Shown here: positions 50,596-60,189 of the stretch, piece after piece
Layout of the letters: every line of letters starts with the position of its first letter
Numbering within the stretch: the first letter of the stretch is position 1
DNA from: Streptomyces sp. AP-93
Lineage (GTDB): Bacteria > Actinomycetota > Actinomycetes > Streptomycetales > Streptomycetaceae
Direction: 5' to 3'
NCBI RefSeq assembly: GCF_022808175.1
Contig: NZ_JALGBX010000002.1
Coordinates: forward strand, 124,001 to 188,000
Length of the DNA: 64,000 nt
Program-made: the position numbers and the translations under genes
The notes under the pieces: model-generated
Told to the model about the DNA's origin: nothing
What the model saw: the letters and a program-made list of their open reading frames with translations, nothing else
The model's database searches: none

Positions 50596-52442
50596 CAGGC
50601 CGCGCCACCCTTCGGCTTCTCGTCGTCGACGATCTCGGCGTCGACGACGTCGTCGTTGGCGTCGGCGTGGCCGGCGTCACCGGTCGGCGCGCCACCGGCG
50701 GCCTGGGCACCGGCGTCGGCGTAGATCGCCTGGCCGAGCTTCTGGCTGACGGCACCGAGCTTCTCGGTCGCGGTGCGGATCTCGGCAGCGTCCTCGCCCT
50801 TGAGCTTTTCCTTCAGCTCGGCGATGGAGGCCTCGACCTCTTCCTTGACGTCGGCCGGGACCTTGTCCTCGTTGTCCTTGACGAACTTCTCCGTCTGGTA
50901 GACGAGCTGCTCGCCCTGGTTGCGGGACTCGGCCGCCTCCTTGCGGCGGGAGTCCTCGTCCGCGTACTGCTCCGCCTCCTGGCGCATGCGGTCGACCTCG
51001 TCCTTGGCGAGGGAAGAGCCGCCGGTGACGGTCATCTTCTGCTCCTTGCCCGTGCCGAGGTCCTTGGCCGTGACGTGCATGATGCCGTTCGCGTCGATGT
51101 CGAAGGAGACCTCGATCTGCGGGACGCCACGCGGGGCCGGCGGCAGGCCGGTCAGCTCGAACATGCCGAGCTTCTTGTTGTACGCCGCGATCTCGCGCTC
51201 GCCCTGGTAGACCTGGATCTGCACGGACGGCTGGTTGTCCTCGGCCGTCGTGAAGATCTCGGACCGCTTGGTCGGGATCGTGGTGTTGCGCTCGATGAGC
51301 TTGGTCATGATGCCGCCCTTGGTTTCGATACCCAGGGACAGCGGGGTCACGTCGAGGAGCAGGACGTCCTTGACCTCACCCTTGAGCACGCCCGCCTGGA
51401 GGGTCGCGCCGAGGGCGACGACCTCGTCCGGGTTGACGCCCTTGTTGGCGTCCTGACCGCCGGTGAGCTCCTTGACGAGCTCGGCGACGGCCGGCATGCG
51501 GGTGGAGCCGCCGACCAGGACCACGTGGTCGATCTCGGACAGGTTGATGCCCGCGTCCTTGATGACGTTGTGGAACGGGGCCTTGCAGCGGTCGAGCAGG
51601 TCCGCGGTGAGCTGCTGGAACTGCGAGCGCGTGAGCTTCTCGTCCAGGTGCAGCGGGCCCTCGGCGGAAGCCGTGATGTAGGGCAGGTTGATCGAGGTCT
51701 CCGTGGAGGAGGACAGCTCGATCTTCGCCTTCTCGGCGGCCTCGCGCAGACGCTGGAGCGCCATCTTGTCCTTGGCCAGGTCGACGCCGTGACCGTTCTG
51801 GAACTGCTTCACCAGGTAGTCGACGACGCGCTGGTCCCAGTCGTCGCCACCGAGGTGGTTGTCACCGTTGGTGGCCTTCACCTCGACGACGCCGTCGCCG
51901 ATCTCCAGGAGGGACACGTCGAACGTGCCGCCACCGAGGTCGAAGACGAGAATGGTCTGGTCGTCCTTGTCGAGGCCGTAGGCCAGGGCGGCGGCAGTCG
52001 GCTCGTTGACGATGCGCAGGACGTTGAGGCCCGCGATCTCGCCGGCCTCCTTCGTCGCCTGGCGCTCGGAGTCGTTGAAGTAGGCCGGGACGGTGATGAC
52101 CGCGTCCGTGACCTTCTCGCCCAGGTACGCCTCGGCGTCGCGCTTCAGCTTCTGCAGGATGAAGGCGCTCATCTGCTGCGGGTTGAAGTCCTTGCCATCC
52201 AGGTTGATCTTCCAGTCAGTGCCCATGTGGCGCTTGACGGAGCGGATGGTCCGGTCCACGTTCGTGACCGCCTGGCGCTTGGCCACCTCGCCGACGAGGA
52301 CCTCACCGTTCTTGGCGAAGGCGACGACGGACGGCGTGGTCCTGGCGCCCTCGGCGTTGGTGATGACGGTGGGCTCGCCGCCTTCCAGAACGCTGACGAC
52401 GGAGTTAGTGGTGCCCAGGTCGATGCCGACCGCACGTGCCAT
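50595..52442 (-). CDS. dnaK: Chaperone DnaK (Hsp70)
   Basis: A 615-aa Hsp70. ATPase signatures [39 protein letters not shown] and [20 protein letters not shown] and the substrate-binding domain with [20 protein letters not shown] are all present. It folds proteins, cooperates with ClpB and serves as co-repressor of HspR. GGAGG lies 7 bp before the ATG at 52442; an upstream in-frame start would read through the operator. First gene of dnaK-grpE-dnaJ-hspR. Confidence 0.99.
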   Translation of the reverse strand: MARAVGIDLGTTNSVVSVLEGGEPTVITNAEGARTTPSVVAFAKNGEVLVGEVAKRQAVTNVDRTIRSVKRHMGTDWKINLDGKDFNPQQMSAFILQKLKRDAEAYLGEKVTDAVITVPAYFNDSERQATKEAGEIAGLNVLRIVNEPTAAALAYGLDKDDQTILVFDLGGGTFDVSLLEIGDGVVEVKATNGDNHLGGDDWDQRVVDYLVKQFQNGHGVDLAKDKMALQRLREAAEKAKIELSSSTETSINLPYITASAEGPLHLDEKLTRSQFQQLTADLLDRCKAPFHNVIKDAGINLSEIDHVVLVGGSTRMPAVAELVKELTGGQDANKGVNPDEVVALGATLQAGVLKGEVKDVLLLDVTPLSLGIETKGGIMTKLIERNTTIPTKRSEIFTTAEDNQPSVQIQVYQGEREIAAYNKKLGMFELTGLPPAPRGVPQIEVSFDIDANGIMHVTAKDLGTGKEQKMTVTGGSSLAKDEVDRMRQEAEQYADEDSRRKEAAESRNQGEQLVYQTEKFVKDNEDKVPADVKEEVEASIAELKEKLKGEDAAEIRTATEKLGAVSQKLGQAIYADAGAQAAGGAPTGDAGHADANDDVVDAEIVDDEKPKGGAA

Positions 52443-52460
52443 TTTGATTCCTCCAGCTGA

Positions 52461-52481
52461 CTTGAGTGGAACAGACTCAAG
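52461..52481. promoter_or_regulatory. HAIR operator 1 for HspR upstream of dnaK
   Basis: CTTGAGT-GGAACAG-ACTCAAG matches the HAIR consensus perfectly, 18 bp before the dnaK start. Confidence 0.96.
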
Positions 52482-52512
52482 AGTGCCGCACCCCTCCGCC
52501 GGTGTCAACAGA

Positions 52513-52533
52513 GGTGAGTCGAGGAGACTCAAC
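52513..52533. promoter_or_regulatory. HAIR operator 2 for HspR upstream of dnaK
   Basis: GGTGAGT-CGAGGAG-ACTCAAC has both core half-sites (GAGT and ACTC with N7 spacing) and lies 52 bp upstream of operator 1. Multiple HAIR sites in front of dnaK are usual in Streptomyces. Confidence 0.85.
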
Positions 52534-52600
52534 CTTTAGGCTGCACTTACGCGCAACCACTCGCGCTCACCGCATACGCCGCTCCGCGGCCGCAGGCACA

Positions 52601-52649
52601 ATCCAGCCCCGCCGGCGTTTGAGGCGCGGGGTCTGGGGCGGAGCCCCAG
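52601..52649. repeat. Dispersed Streptomyces intergenic repeat (GGGGTCTGGGGCGGAGCCCCAG type)
   Basis: ATCCAGCCCCGCCGGCGTTT followed by GAGGCGCGGGG and a hairpin CTGGGGCGGAGCCCCAG. This GC-rich module recurs between genes in many Streptomyces chromosomes; a partial second copy is at 55901-55922. No gene is found between dnaK and the sugar transferase. Confidence 0.7.
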
Positions 52650-52728
52650 CGGCGGCGCCGCACCCGAACGGGGCACCACGGCCGCGCGGCACCCCCACAC
52701 CGCCGGAGGCGTACGGCACCGTGCTGGC

Positions 52729-53268
52729 ATGCCTCTGCTGCTGCGACGCCTCCCCGCCCGGCCAGGGCCATGGCCGGCCGGGCCATCGGCCAAGCGGGTG
52801 CTCGACCTCGCCGGAGCGGCGCTCCTGATCGGGGTGCTCCTCGTACCGCTGCTGCTGACCGCCGCCCTGCTGTACGCGACCCAGGGCGCGGGCGTCCTCG
52901 TACGCGAACCCGCGGCGGGCCTGGCCGGGCGGCCCTACCGGGCGTGGCGGCTGCGCGTGGGCAAGGGGCGGGCCGGGGCGGCGCTGGAGCGGTGCGCGCT
53001 GGACCGGCTGCCGCAGCTGCTCAACGTGGTGCGGGGCGAGATGTCGCTGGTCGGGCCGCGCCCCGGAAACAGCCCGTCGGACCGGCCCGAGCGGCTCCTC
53101 GTACGGCCCGGGATGACCGGGCTGTGGCAGGTGAGCGCACGTTCGGAACTACCGTGGGAGGAGATGGACCTGCTGGACCGGCACTATGTGGAGAACCACT
53201 GGCTGGGAATGGACCTGGCGATCCTCGCGCAGACCCCGCGGGCGGCCTGGCGGCACGGGCGGCCCTGA
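52729..53268 (+). CDS. Short bacterial sugar transferase (WcaJ/WbaP-like)
   Basis: A 179-aa protein consisting of the catalytic core of undecaprenyl-phosphate sugar-1-phosphate transferases. KRVLDLAGAALLIGVLLVPL is the re-entrant membrane helix, the middle lost part of the usual loop, and LDRLPQLLNVVRGEMSLVGP, RPERLLVRPGMTGLWQVSAR and WEEMDLLDRHYVENHWLGMD are the family signatures. Usual length is 200-220 aa for the core, so the KFRTM-type segment is shortened (YRAWRLRVGKG). No other polysaccharide genes are nearby. It could start an exopolysaccharide repeat unit. Confidence 0.85.
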   Translation: MPLLLRRLPARPGPWPAGPSAKRVLDLAGAALLIGVLLVPLLLTAALLYATQGAGVLVREPAAGLAGRPYRAWRLRVGKGRAGAALERCALDRLPQLLNVVRGEMSLVGPRPGNSPSDRPERLLVRPGMTGLWQVSARSELPWEEMDLLDRHYVENHWLGMDLAILAQTPRAAWRHGRP

Positions 53269-53444
53269 GGCGGGGAGCGGGCGGCGAAGCGGCGCGGACG
53301 CGACGCGGACGCAGCCCGTCGCAGCGGGGGGCGAGCGACGCAGATCACCGCGCGCTCGGCTACATTGCGGCGTCGGGACTGGGTAACCTCAAGCCTTGAC
53401 TGAATAAGTTACCGCTTAGTAAGTGCCGCCCGAGGAGCCCTCCC

Positions 53445-55832
53445 ATGCAACTCGCCGCGATCATCGTGTCGCTGGTCCTGACCGTGGTCGGCGTCGCGCT
53501 GCTCGCCCGAGCCGTGGCGCAGATCTACCGTTTCGTGAAGCTCGGACAGCCCGTACCGGCCGGCAGCCGTACGGACGACCCGAAGTCCCGAACGCTCACC
53601 CTTGCCCGGGAGTTCCTCGGCCACAGCCGGATGAACCGCTGGGGCATCGTCGGCTTCGCGCACTGGTTCGTCGCGATCGGCTTTCTGACGCTGCCGCCGA
53701 CGCTGGCGCAGGCCTACGGCCAGCTCTTCCAGGCCGACTGGATGATGCCGATCATCGGCGGCTTCCTGCCGTTCGAGCTCTACATCGAGTTCATCGGCCT
53801 GATGACCGTGGTCGGCATCCTCATCCTGATGGGGATCCGCCTCGCGTCGCTGCCCTCGCGGGCCGGCCGCAAGTCGCGCTTCACGGGCTCGAAGGCCTGG
53901 CAGGCGTACTTCGTCGAGTACGTCATCCTGACCATCGGCCTCGCGATCCTGTGCCTGCGCGGCCTGGAGGGCGCGATCCACCACGTGGACTCGTACGAGC
54001 CGGCGTACTTCGTGTCGTACCCGCTGGTGCTGGCCTTCAAGGGCATGTCGCTCGGCGCTCTGCAGAACGCCATCTACTTCACCGCGATGATCAAGATCGG
54101 CACCTCGCTGATCTGGATGATCGTGGTCTCGCTGAACACCAACATGGGTGTGGCCTGGCACCGCTTCCTCGGCTTCCCGAACATCTGGTTCAAGCGCAAC
54201 GCCGACGGCGCGGTCGCGCTGGGCGCGCTCCAGCCCATGACCAGCGGCGGCAAGGTCATCGACTTCGAAGACCCGGGCGAGGACGACGTCTTCGGCGTCT
54301 CGCAGGTCGAGCAGTTCTCGTGGAAGGGCATCCTCGACTTCTCCACGTGTACGGAGTGCGGCCGCTGCCAGTCGCAGTGCCCGGCCTGGAACACGGGCAA
54401 GCCCCTCTCCCCCAAGCTCCTGATCATGTCGCTGCGCGACCACGCGCACGCCAAGGCCCCGTACCTGCTGGCCGGCGGCGGCAAGGACATGGAGGGCAAC
54501 GAGAAGGCGACGCCGGAGCAGCTGGCCAACGTCCCCGCGGCCGCGCTGGCCGAGGCGGAGCGCCCGCTGATCGGCACGGCCGAGGAGAACGGGGTCATCG
54601 ACCCCGACGTCCTGTGGTCCTGCACGAGCTGCGGCGCGTGCGTCGAGCAGTGCCCGGTGGACATCGAGCACATCGACCACATCGTCGACATGCGGCGCTA
54701 CCAGGTGATGATCGAGAGCGCGTTCCCGTCGGAGGCGGGCACGATGCTCAAGAACCTGGAGAAGAAGGGCAACCCCTGGGGCCTCGCAAAGAAGCAGCGC
54801 GTCGAGTGGACCAAGGAGGTGGACTTCGAGGTCCCGATCATCGGCAAGGACGCGGAGGACCTCTCCGAGTTCGACTACCTCTACTGGGTCGGCTGCGCCG
54901 GCGCCCTCGAGGACCGGGCGAAGAAGACCACGAAGGCCTTCGCCGAGCTGCTGAACATCGCGGGCGTCAAGTTCGCGATCATGGGCGGCGACGAGAAGTG
55001 CACGGGTGACTCCCCGCGCCGCCTGGGCAACGAGCCGCTCTTCCAGCAGCTGGCTCAGGAGAACGTCGCGATGCTGAACATGGCGTTCGGCGAGTCCCTC
55101 AACGAGGACGGCGAAGCGGACCCGGAGACCAAGAAGCCGAAGTCGGCGAAGCGGATCGTCTCCACCTGCCCGCACTGCTTCAACACCATCGCGAACGAGT
55201 ACCCGCAGCTCGGCGGCGAGTACGAGGTCATCCACCACACGCAGCTGCTCCAGCACCTGATCGACGAGGGCCGCCTCACGCCGGTGACCCCGGTCGACGG
55301 GCTGATCACGTACCACGACCCGTGCTACCTGGGCCGGCACAACAAGGTCTACACGCCGCCGCGCGAGATCATGTCGGCCGTGCCGGGCCTGCGTCAGCAG
55401 GAGATGCACCGCCACAAGGAGCGCGGCTTCTGCTGTGGCGCGGGTGGGGCGCGGATGTGGATGGAGGAGCGGATCGGCAAGCGCATCAACAACGAGCGCG
55501 TCGACGAGGCCCTGTCCCTGAACCCGGACATCGTCTCCACCGCCTGCCCCTTCTGCCTCGTCATGCTCACCGACTCGATCAACGGCAAGAAGAACGACGG
55601 CCAGGCGAAGGAACACGTCACGGTGGTCGACGTGGCGCAGCTGCTGCTGGACTCGGTGAAGACGCCGGAGCCGCTCGAGGAGCCGGAGCCTGAGCCGGAG
55701 CCGGAGCCGGTGGTTGAGGCTGAGGTCAAGGCGCCCGAGCCGAAGGCGGAGACCCCGGCGGAGCCGGCGGCGAAGGACACGGGGAAGCCGGAGCCGGAGC
55801 CGGAGCCGGAGACCGACGCCGAGGCGAAGTAG
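53445..55832 (+). CDS. Membrane-bound Fe-S oxidoreductase with CCG domains
   Basis: A 795-aa protein. Five or so transmembrane helices (1-245; a NarI-like/DsrM-like cytochrome region) are followed by two 4Fe-4S clusters (CTECGRCQSQCP and CTSCGACVEQCP) and two CCG domains (STCPHCFNTIANEY, DPCYLGRHNKVY, ERGFCCGAGGARMWMEER, STACPFCLVML). The layout resembles heterodisulfide reductase HdrD/GlpC-type quinone-linked electron transfer proteins. Common in actinobacteria; electron donor unknown. The C-terminus is a Glu-Pro/Lys-Pro repeat tail of about 60 residues. ATG at 53445 follows GAGGAGC. Confidence 0.93.
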   Translation: MQLAAIIVSLVLTVVGVALLARAVAQIYRFVKLGQPVPAGSRTDDPKSRTLTLAREFLGHSRMNRWGIVGFAHWFVAIGFLTLPPTLAQAYGQLFQADWMMPIIGGFLPFELYIEFIGLMTVVGILILMGIRLASLPSRAGRKSRFTGSKAWQAYFVEYVILTIGLAILCLRGLEGAIHHVDSYEPAYFVSYPLVLAFKGMSLGALQNAIYFTAMIKIGTSLIWMIVVSLNTNMGVAWHRFLGFPNIWFKRNADGAVALGALQPMTSGGKVIDFEDPGEDDVFGVSQVEQFSWKGILDFSTCTECGRCQSQCPAWNTGKPLSPKLLIMSLRDHAHAKAPYLLAGGGKDMEGNEKATPEQLANVPAAALAEAERPLIGTAEENGVIDPDVLWSCTSCGACVEQCPVDIEHIDHIVDMRRYQVMIESAFPSEAGTMLKNLEKKGNPWGLAKKQRVEWTKEVDFEVPIIGKDAEDLSEFDYLYWVGCAGALEDRAKKTTKAFAELLNIAGVKFAIMGGDEKCTGDSPRRLGNEPLFQQLAQENVAMLNMAFGESLNEDGEADPETKKPKSAKRIVSTCPHCFNTIANEYPQLGGEYEVIHHTQLLQHLIDEGRLTPVTPVDGLITYHDPCYLGRHNKVYTPPREIMSAVPGLRQQEMHRHKERGFCCGAGGARMWMEERIGKRINNERVDEALSLNPDIVSTACPFCLVMLTDSINGKKNDGQAKEHVTVVDVAQLLLDSVKTPEPLEEPEPEPEPEPVVEAEVKAPEPKAETPAEPAAKDTGKPEPEPEPETDAEAK

Positions 55833-55859
55833 CCCGCGCGGCACCGAACGCTGAACGCC

Positions 55860-55894
55860 GGAACGGCCCGTCCCCTGTGGGGGCGGGCCGTTCC
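55860..55894 (+). terminator. Terminator after the Fe-S oxidoreductase gene
   Basis: GGAACGGCCCG and its complement enclose a C/G-rich loop region that extends the stem, 27 bp after the stop. Confidence 0.85.
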
Positions 55895-55900
55895 GCCGTA

Positions 55901-55960
55901 CGGGGTCCGGGGCGGAGCCCCGGTTTCGGGAAGGGGGGGTGGGGGAAAGCCCCACGCACC
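55901..55960. repeat. Second, shorter copy of the dispersed intergenic repeat
   Basis: CGGGGTCCGGGGCGGAGCCC and then CGGTTTCGGGAAGGGGGGTG match the module seen at 52601-52649 and its common extension. It lies between the Fe-S gene terminator and the stop of the convergent wall protein gene. Confidence 0.65.
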
Positions 55961-56001
55961 GGCCGAGCCCCCGCCCGGCCGCCCTCACCGGCAGAGCGCG
56001 G

Positions 56002-57048
56002 TCAGGACCGCTCGCTCCGGCTGCGACGCAGCACCGCGAAGCCCAGCCCGGCCGCACCCACCGCGGCCATGCCCCCGCCGGCGGCCAGCAGCAGCGGAGT
56101 CTGCCCGTCGGCCTCCGCCGCCACCGGGACCATGCCTTCGGCGCCCGCCTTCACTCCGCCCTTGGGCACGACCCGCTCGACGGCCTTCTTCTCGACCTTG
56201 TCGACCTTCTCGACCTTCTCGACCTTGTCGACTGGCTTGGCGGGCCTGGCGACCTTGTACGTCTCGATCAGCTTGCCGCTGGCGAAGTCGTAGACCCAGC
56301 TGTTGCCACCGCTCTTGCCGTCGATGACGACGAACTTCACGCGCTTCCCGTCCTGGACGAGCTTGTACGTCCAGCCGTCGTTCGTCGCGGTCGGGTGCTT
56401 CAGGTCGAGCGTCCCGAGGAGGTTCCCGTTCGGCATCGAGAGCTCGACGCGCTTGCCCTTCGGGCCGTCGATCAGCCGCGCGTTGCGCCCGTCGGGCATG
56501 GCGACCTGCACGGAGTTCTCCGCCTTCTCCTTCTTCTCCACCGGCTTCGGCTTCTCGACCGGCTTGGTCGCGCCCTCGATCCACGAGGTGACGGTGCCGT
56601 TCGGCTGGAGGACCACGTGCAGCCCGTTGTTCTGGCCGTGGGCAGGCTTGCCGCCCTTGCTGACCAGGGTGTCCAGCTTGGTGCCGCCGGAGAAGATGTC
56701 GGCCTCGAAGTGGCCGTCGCCGAACTTGTAGATCTTGGCGACCGATCCGTCGGCCAGCTTCACGGTCGTGACGTAGTCCCGGAGCGAAGGCTTCACGGGC
56801 GGCGTGGTCGGCGGCGTGGTGGGCGGCGTGGTCGGCGGCGTGGTCGGCGGCGTGGTCGGCGGGACACTCGGGTCCACCTGCGGCTGCTGCGGGTCCACGG
56901 ACGGCTGCTCGACGCCGGGCAGGACCTGCGGGTCCGGTACTGCCGGGGAATCCGCGAAGGCGGACCCCACCGGAAGGGCGAGGACGGCGGCCGCACCGGC
57001 CACGACGGCGGCGGTACGGAGGGTGGTGCGACGGTGCGGACTGCGCAT
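56002..57048 (-). CDS. Secreted, membrane- or wall-anchored repeat protein
   Basis: A 348-aa protein with a signal peptide (RRTTLRTAAVVAGAAAVLAL, cleavage after AFA-D), a Pro/Thr stalk made of PPTT units (about 60-85), a central domain of MORN-like or beta-repeat character (KLADGSVAKIYKFGDGHFEA, MPDGRNARLIDGPKGKRVEL, MPNGNLLGTLDL), a Lys/Val/Glu repeat (VDKVEKVEKVDKVEKK) and a C-terminal hydrophobic helix followed by RRSRSERS. The C-terminal helix plus basic tail resembles a sortase-type anchor, but no LPxTG/LAxTG motif is seen. Function unknown; likely exposed at the cell surface. Confidence 0.75.
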   Translation of the reverse strand: MRSPHRRTTLRTAAVVAGAAAVLALPVGSAFADSPAVPDPQVLPGVEQPSVDPQQPQVDPSVPPTTPPTTPPTTPPTTPPTTPPVKPSLRDYVTTVKLADGSVAKIYKFGDGHFEADIFSGGTKLDTLVSKGGKPAHGQNNGLHVVLQPNGTVTSWIEGATKPVEKPKPVEKKEKAENSVQVAMPDGRNARLIDGPKGKRVELSMPNGNLLGTLDLKHPTATNDGWTYKLVQDGKRVKFVVIDGKSGGNSWVYDFASGKLIETYKVARPAKPVDKVEKVEKVDKVEKKAVERVVPKGGVKAGAEGMVPVAAEADGQTPLLLAAGGGMAAVGAAGLGFAVLRRSRSERS

Positions 57049-57315
57049 GACGGGGCTCTTCTCGTGCTCGTTCGTGCTTCGTGGCGGTGGCTACGTCTAC
57101 GAAGTTACGGAGCCGGTATGTCCGTATTCCGTCGGAGATGTAACAGGAATCAGCAGACTGCCGCGCAGCCACGTAACCCACCCCGACCCCACCTCGAACC
57201 CACCCCGAGACGGCTCTCCAGGTACCCCCTAGGGGATGTCACAGCTCAGCCGCAAAGGGGGCTTCTTCCCCCGGCCCGGCCACCGGACCGCCCGGGAGCG
57301 GGTACTTTCGATCAC

Positions 57316-58248
57316 GTGGCTGGATTCAGGATCGGACGCGGCCGGGACAACAACCGCACCCCGCAACAACCCCCGCGGCAGCAGCCGTACGGTTCTCAGC
57401 AGGCGCCCCAGGCGCCCGCACCGTACGGCCAGCAGCCCTACGCACCCCAGCAGTGGCCGCAGCAGGCCGCTCCCGGGGGCCACGGCGAGCCCGAATACTT
57501 CGACCCGCACGGCGGCAACGCCGGCCAGGGCCATGGCCAGGGATACGGCTACGGCCATCCCCCCAGCCCGGGTCCGGGCCAGGGAGCCGGCGGTCCGAGC
57601 GACTCCCCGGGCTACACCCAGGCCTTCTCCATCGGCGAGGACCCGTACGCGTACACCCAGGGCGGGACCTACCAGGCGGGCGCGGCACAGGCCGCCGCCC
57701 CCATCGGTCCGCGGCTGCCGTGGAAGGAACTGCTCCGGGGCATCGTGACGCGCCCGGGCCAGACCTTCCTGCAGATGCGCGACTACGCCGTCTGGGGGCC
57801 GGCGCTGATCGTGACCTTCCTCTACGGGCTGCTCGCGGTCTTCGGCCTCGACGACACCCGCAACGACGTCATCAACGCCACCCTCCCCAACGCCTTCCCG
57901 ATCGTGCTCTCGGCGGGCGTGGCCTTCGTGATCTGCGGCCTGGTCCTCGGCGCCGTCACGCACACGCTGGCCCGCCAGCTGGGCGGCGACGGATCGTGGC
58001 AGCCCACGGTGGGCCTGTCGATGCTGGTCATGAGCCTGACGGACGTACCGCGCCTGCTGTTCGCCATGTTCCTGGGCGGCGACAACATGCTCGTCCAGAT
58101 CCTGGGCTGGGCCACCTGGGTGGCGGCCGGCGCGCTCTTCACCTCCCTGATCAGCAAATCGCACGACCTGCCGTGGCCGAAGGCCCTGGGCGCGTCGGCG
58201 ATCCAGCTGATCGCCCTCCTGTCGATCATCAAGCTGGGCACGATCTAG
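57316..58248 (+). CDS. Yip1-domain membrane protein
   Basis: A 310-aa protein. The first 135 residues are disordered and rich in Gln, Pro, Tyr and Gly (QQPPRQQPYGSQQAPQAP). The rest is a Yip1-type membrane domain of five helices: PWKELLRGIVTRPGQTFLQM, YAVWGPALIVTFLYGLLAVF, FPIVLSAGVAFVICGLVLG, VGLSMLVMSLTDVPRLLFAM and the last two helices near the end. Function in bacteria is not known. The GTG at 57316 follows GGGAGCGGG; it is divergent from the wall protein gene. Confidence 0.85.
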   Translation: MAGFRIGRGRDNNRTPQQPPRQQPYGSQQAPQAPAPYGQQPYAPQQWPQQAAPGGHGEPEYFDPHGGNAGQGHGQGYGYGHPPSPGPGQGAGGPSDSPGYTQAFSIGEDPYAYTQGGTYQAGAAQAAAPIGPRLPWKELLRGIVTRPGQTFLQMRDYAVWGPALIVTFLYGLLAVFGLDDTRNDVINATLPNAFPIVLSAGVAFVICGLVLGAVTHTLARQLGGDGSWQPTVGLSMLVMSLTDVPRLLFAMFLGGDNMLVQILGWATWVAAGALFTSLISKSHDLPWPKALGASAIQLIALLSIIKLGTI

Positions 58249-58266
58249 CGCACGCACACAAACACG

Positions 58267-58301
58267 GAGGGGCCCGCCGCGCACCGCGCGACGGGCCCCT
58301 C
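58267..58301. terminator. Bidirectional terminator between Yip1 and phosphoribosyltransferase genes
   Basis: GAGGGGCCCG and its complement with a GC-rich inner loop, between convergent genes; followed by CTTT on the plus strand. Confidence 0.85.
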
Positions 58302-58317
58302 TTTCACGTGGCGGAGG

Positions 58318-58854
58318 TCAGGCGTCGAGGACCTGTCCCTCACGCTTCACGACGGGTGGTTCGACCGACCAGGGGAAGTTGACCCACTCGTCGGTCTTCT
58401 TCCACACGTACTCGCACTTCACGAGCGAGTGGGACTTCTCGTAGATCACGGCGGACCGGACCTCGGCGACGTGTCCGAGACAGAAGTCGTGGACGAGCTT
58501 GAGCGTCTTCCCGGTATCGGCGACGTCGTCGGCGATCAGCACCTTCTTGTCGGTGAAGTCGATCGCCTCGGGCACGGGCGCCAGCATGACCGGCATCTCC
58601 AAGGTGGTGCCCACCCCGGTGTAGAACTCCACGTTCACCAGGTGGATGTTCTTGCAGTCGAGCGCGTACGCCAGACCGCCCGCGACGAAGACGCCGCCCC
58701 GGGCGATGCTCAGGATGATGTCGGGCTCGTACCCGTCGTCGGCGATGGTCTGCGCCAGCTCGCGCACGGCCCGCCCGAACCCCTCGTAATCGAGGTTCTC
58801 GCGCACTCCGCCACTCACTCCGGCACTCACTCCGCCACTCACTCCGTCACTCAT
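58318..58854 (-). CDS. Phosphoribosyltransferase (type I PRTase)
   Basis: A 178-aa PRTase like xanthine/hypoxanthine-guanine phosphoribosyltransferases of actinobacteria. [40 protein letters not shown] and the PRPP motif [19 protein letters not shown] are clear. It probably salvages a purine base. The N-terminus ([17 protein letters not shown]) is encoded by four 15-bp repeats (about 58800-58850). Its start overlaps the dcd stop by ATGA, so it is co-translated with dCTP deaminase. Confidence 0.9.
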   Translation of the reverse strand: MSDGVSGGVSAGVSGGVRENLDYEGFGRAVRELAQTIADDGYEPDIILSIARGGVFVAGGLAYALDCKNIHLVNVEFYTGVGTTLEMPVMLAPVPEAIDFTDKKVLIADDVADTGKTLKLVHDFCLGHVAEVRSAVIYEKSHSLVKCEYVWKKTDEWVNFPWSVEPPVVKREGQVLDA

Positions 58855-59438
58855 GCCTCGTGCCTCACCTGGGTCCGGTGGAAGTTCTGGAAGGACCGCG
58901 AGGCCGTCGGGCCGCGCTGGCCCTGGTACCGCGATCCGTACCGCTCGCTCCCGTACGGGAACTCCGCGGGCGAGCTGAGCCGGAACAGACACAGCTGTCC
59001 GATCTTCATACCCGGCCAGAGCTTGATCGGCAGCGTGGCGAGGTTCGACAGCTCCAGCGTCACGTGCCCGGAGAACCCCGGGTCGATGAACCCGGCCGTC
59101 GAATGGGTCACCAGCCCCAGCCGCCCAAGACTGGACTTCCCCTCCAGTCTGGAGGCGATGTCGTCGGGCAGCGAGATGACCTCGTAGGTCGACGCGAGTA
59201 CGAACTCACCCGGGTGAAGGATGAACGCCTCGTCACCCTCCGGCTCGACCATCCGGGTCAGGTCGGACTGCTCGACCGCGGGGTCGATGTGCGCGTACCG
59301 GTGATTCTCGAAGACCCGGAAGAACCGGTCGAGACGTACATCGATGCTGGAGGGCTGCACCATCGACTCGTCGAAGGGGTCGATGCGAACCCGTCCGCTG
59401 TCGATCTCGGCCCGGATGTCTTTATCAGAGAGAAGCAC
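58851..59438 (-). CDS. dcd: dCTP deaminase
   Basis: A 195-aa enzyme converting dCTP to dUTP (in actinobacteria often bifunctional to dUMP). [60 protein letters not shown] and [37 protein letters not shown] with the catalytic Glu, are standard. The GTG at 59438 gives the usual N-terminus. It heads a two-gene operon with the phosphoribosyltransferase. It supplies thymidylate precursors. Confidence 0.97.
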   Translation of the reverse strand: MLLSDKDIRAEIDSGRVRIDPFDESMVQPSSIDVRLDRFFRVFENHRYAHIDPAVEQSDLTRMVEPEGDEAFILHPGEFVLASTYEVISLPDDIASRLEGKSSLGRLGLVTHSTAGFIDPGFSGHVTLELSNLATLPIKLWPGMKIGQLCLFRLSSPAEFPYGSERYGSRYQGQRGPTASRSFQNFHRTQVRHEA

Positions 59439-59512
59439 GTCCCGAGGATACGCAGAGCGCGCGGGCCGCCCCAATCGAGACGGAACCCCGCGCGCCGGTG
59501 TCTCCCTCTTGT

Positions 59513-59680
59513 CTACCGCTTCGGCGCCGCTCCCACGGGCACGGCATGCCGCAGCCGCGCACAGCGCGGACACCGCAGCAGCCGTCCCGGCCCGATCCGG
59601 CCGGCACCGAGGTGCTGCAGCGGGAACGAAGCGGTGCTGAACACGTGCCCTTCGGCACAACGGACGACGGTGTGCTCCAT
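59513..59680 (-). CDS. 55-aa putative zinc-ribbon protein
   Basis: [20 protein letters not shown] starts a small protein with Cys8 and His12 in CAEGH, followed by [19 protein letters not shown] with a CPRC pair, so a possible C/H-CC zinc site. The ATG at 59680 has AAGGGA upstream. Such short proteins next to tRNA genes are seen in Streptomyces; no function is known. It lies between dcd and the tRNA-Gly gene on the minus strand. Confidence 0.65.
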   Translation of the reverse strand: MEHTVVRCAEGHVFSTASFPLQHLGAGRIGPGRLLRCPRCARLRHAVPVGAAPKR

Positions 59681-59904
59681 CGAGTCCCTTTCCCCAACCA
59701 GCCGTACTGCGATGAATCGCCACATTAGGGGATGAACAAGACCCACTCCAGCCGCCGCTCCGCACACACAAGGTACGCCCCAACTCCCGCCCCCACGACC
59801 CTCCGTACACCCCGCACGCGACACCACTCCCGGGGCGAATTCACCAGGGGTCGATCATGGGGTAGGGTGAGAAACGATAGCGCTCCAGGCAACTGGATCA
59901 CTGC

Positions 59905-59975
59905 GCGGATGTAGTTTAATGGTAGAACATGAGCTTCCCAAGCTTATAGCGCGGGTTCGATTCCCGTCATCCGCT
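59905..59975 (+). tRNA. tRNA-Gly (anticodon CCC)
   Basis: A 71-nt tRNA folds fully: acceptor GCGGATG/CATCCGC, D arm GTTT/GAAC, anticodon arm TGAGC-TTCCCAA-GCTTA with CCC at 59937-59939, and T arm GCGGG-TTCGATT-CCCGT. CCA is not encoded. A phage-type integrase gene and other accessory genes follow on its 3' side, so its 3' half is a likely integration site. Confidence 0.97.
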
Positions 59976-59980
59976 CTTGC

Positions 59981-60013
59981 AAGAAGGCCCAGGTCAACGA
60001 CCTGGGCCTTCTT
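59981..60013. terminator. Terminator hairpin after tRNA-Gly
   Basis: AAGAAGGCCCAGGTC-AAC-GACCTGGGCCTTCTT, perfect 15-bp arms directly after the tRNA. Confidence 0.93.
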
Positions 60014-60037
60014 CGTTGTCTGGACCTCTCCCGGCCC

Positions 60038-60057
60038 GCGTGCCATTCGCGTGCCAT
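60038..60057. repeat. Direct repeat GCGTGCCAT x2 near the putative att site
   Basis: GCGTGCCAT at 60038-60046 and 60049-60057, spaced 11 bp apart. Short direct repeats next to att cores are typical arm-type sites for tyrosine integrases. Role inferred. Confidence 0.45.
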
Positions 60058-60189
60058 AACTGCCCTAACGGTGCGTCAGGTTGAACGTCCCCTGCATTCG
60101 GCTCGCCCCTCCAGAGAGCGAGGACGTTGCCTGACAATCCTGCCCCCGGAGACTGCGGAGGCGCGGCAGACTGGAAGCAGGAGGGTTGC

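Noticed and set aside
58298..58312. TTTCACGTGGCGG after the Yip1 terminator as a parS site
   Set aside because: Only the left half matches; the right arm is GGCGG, not GAAAC.
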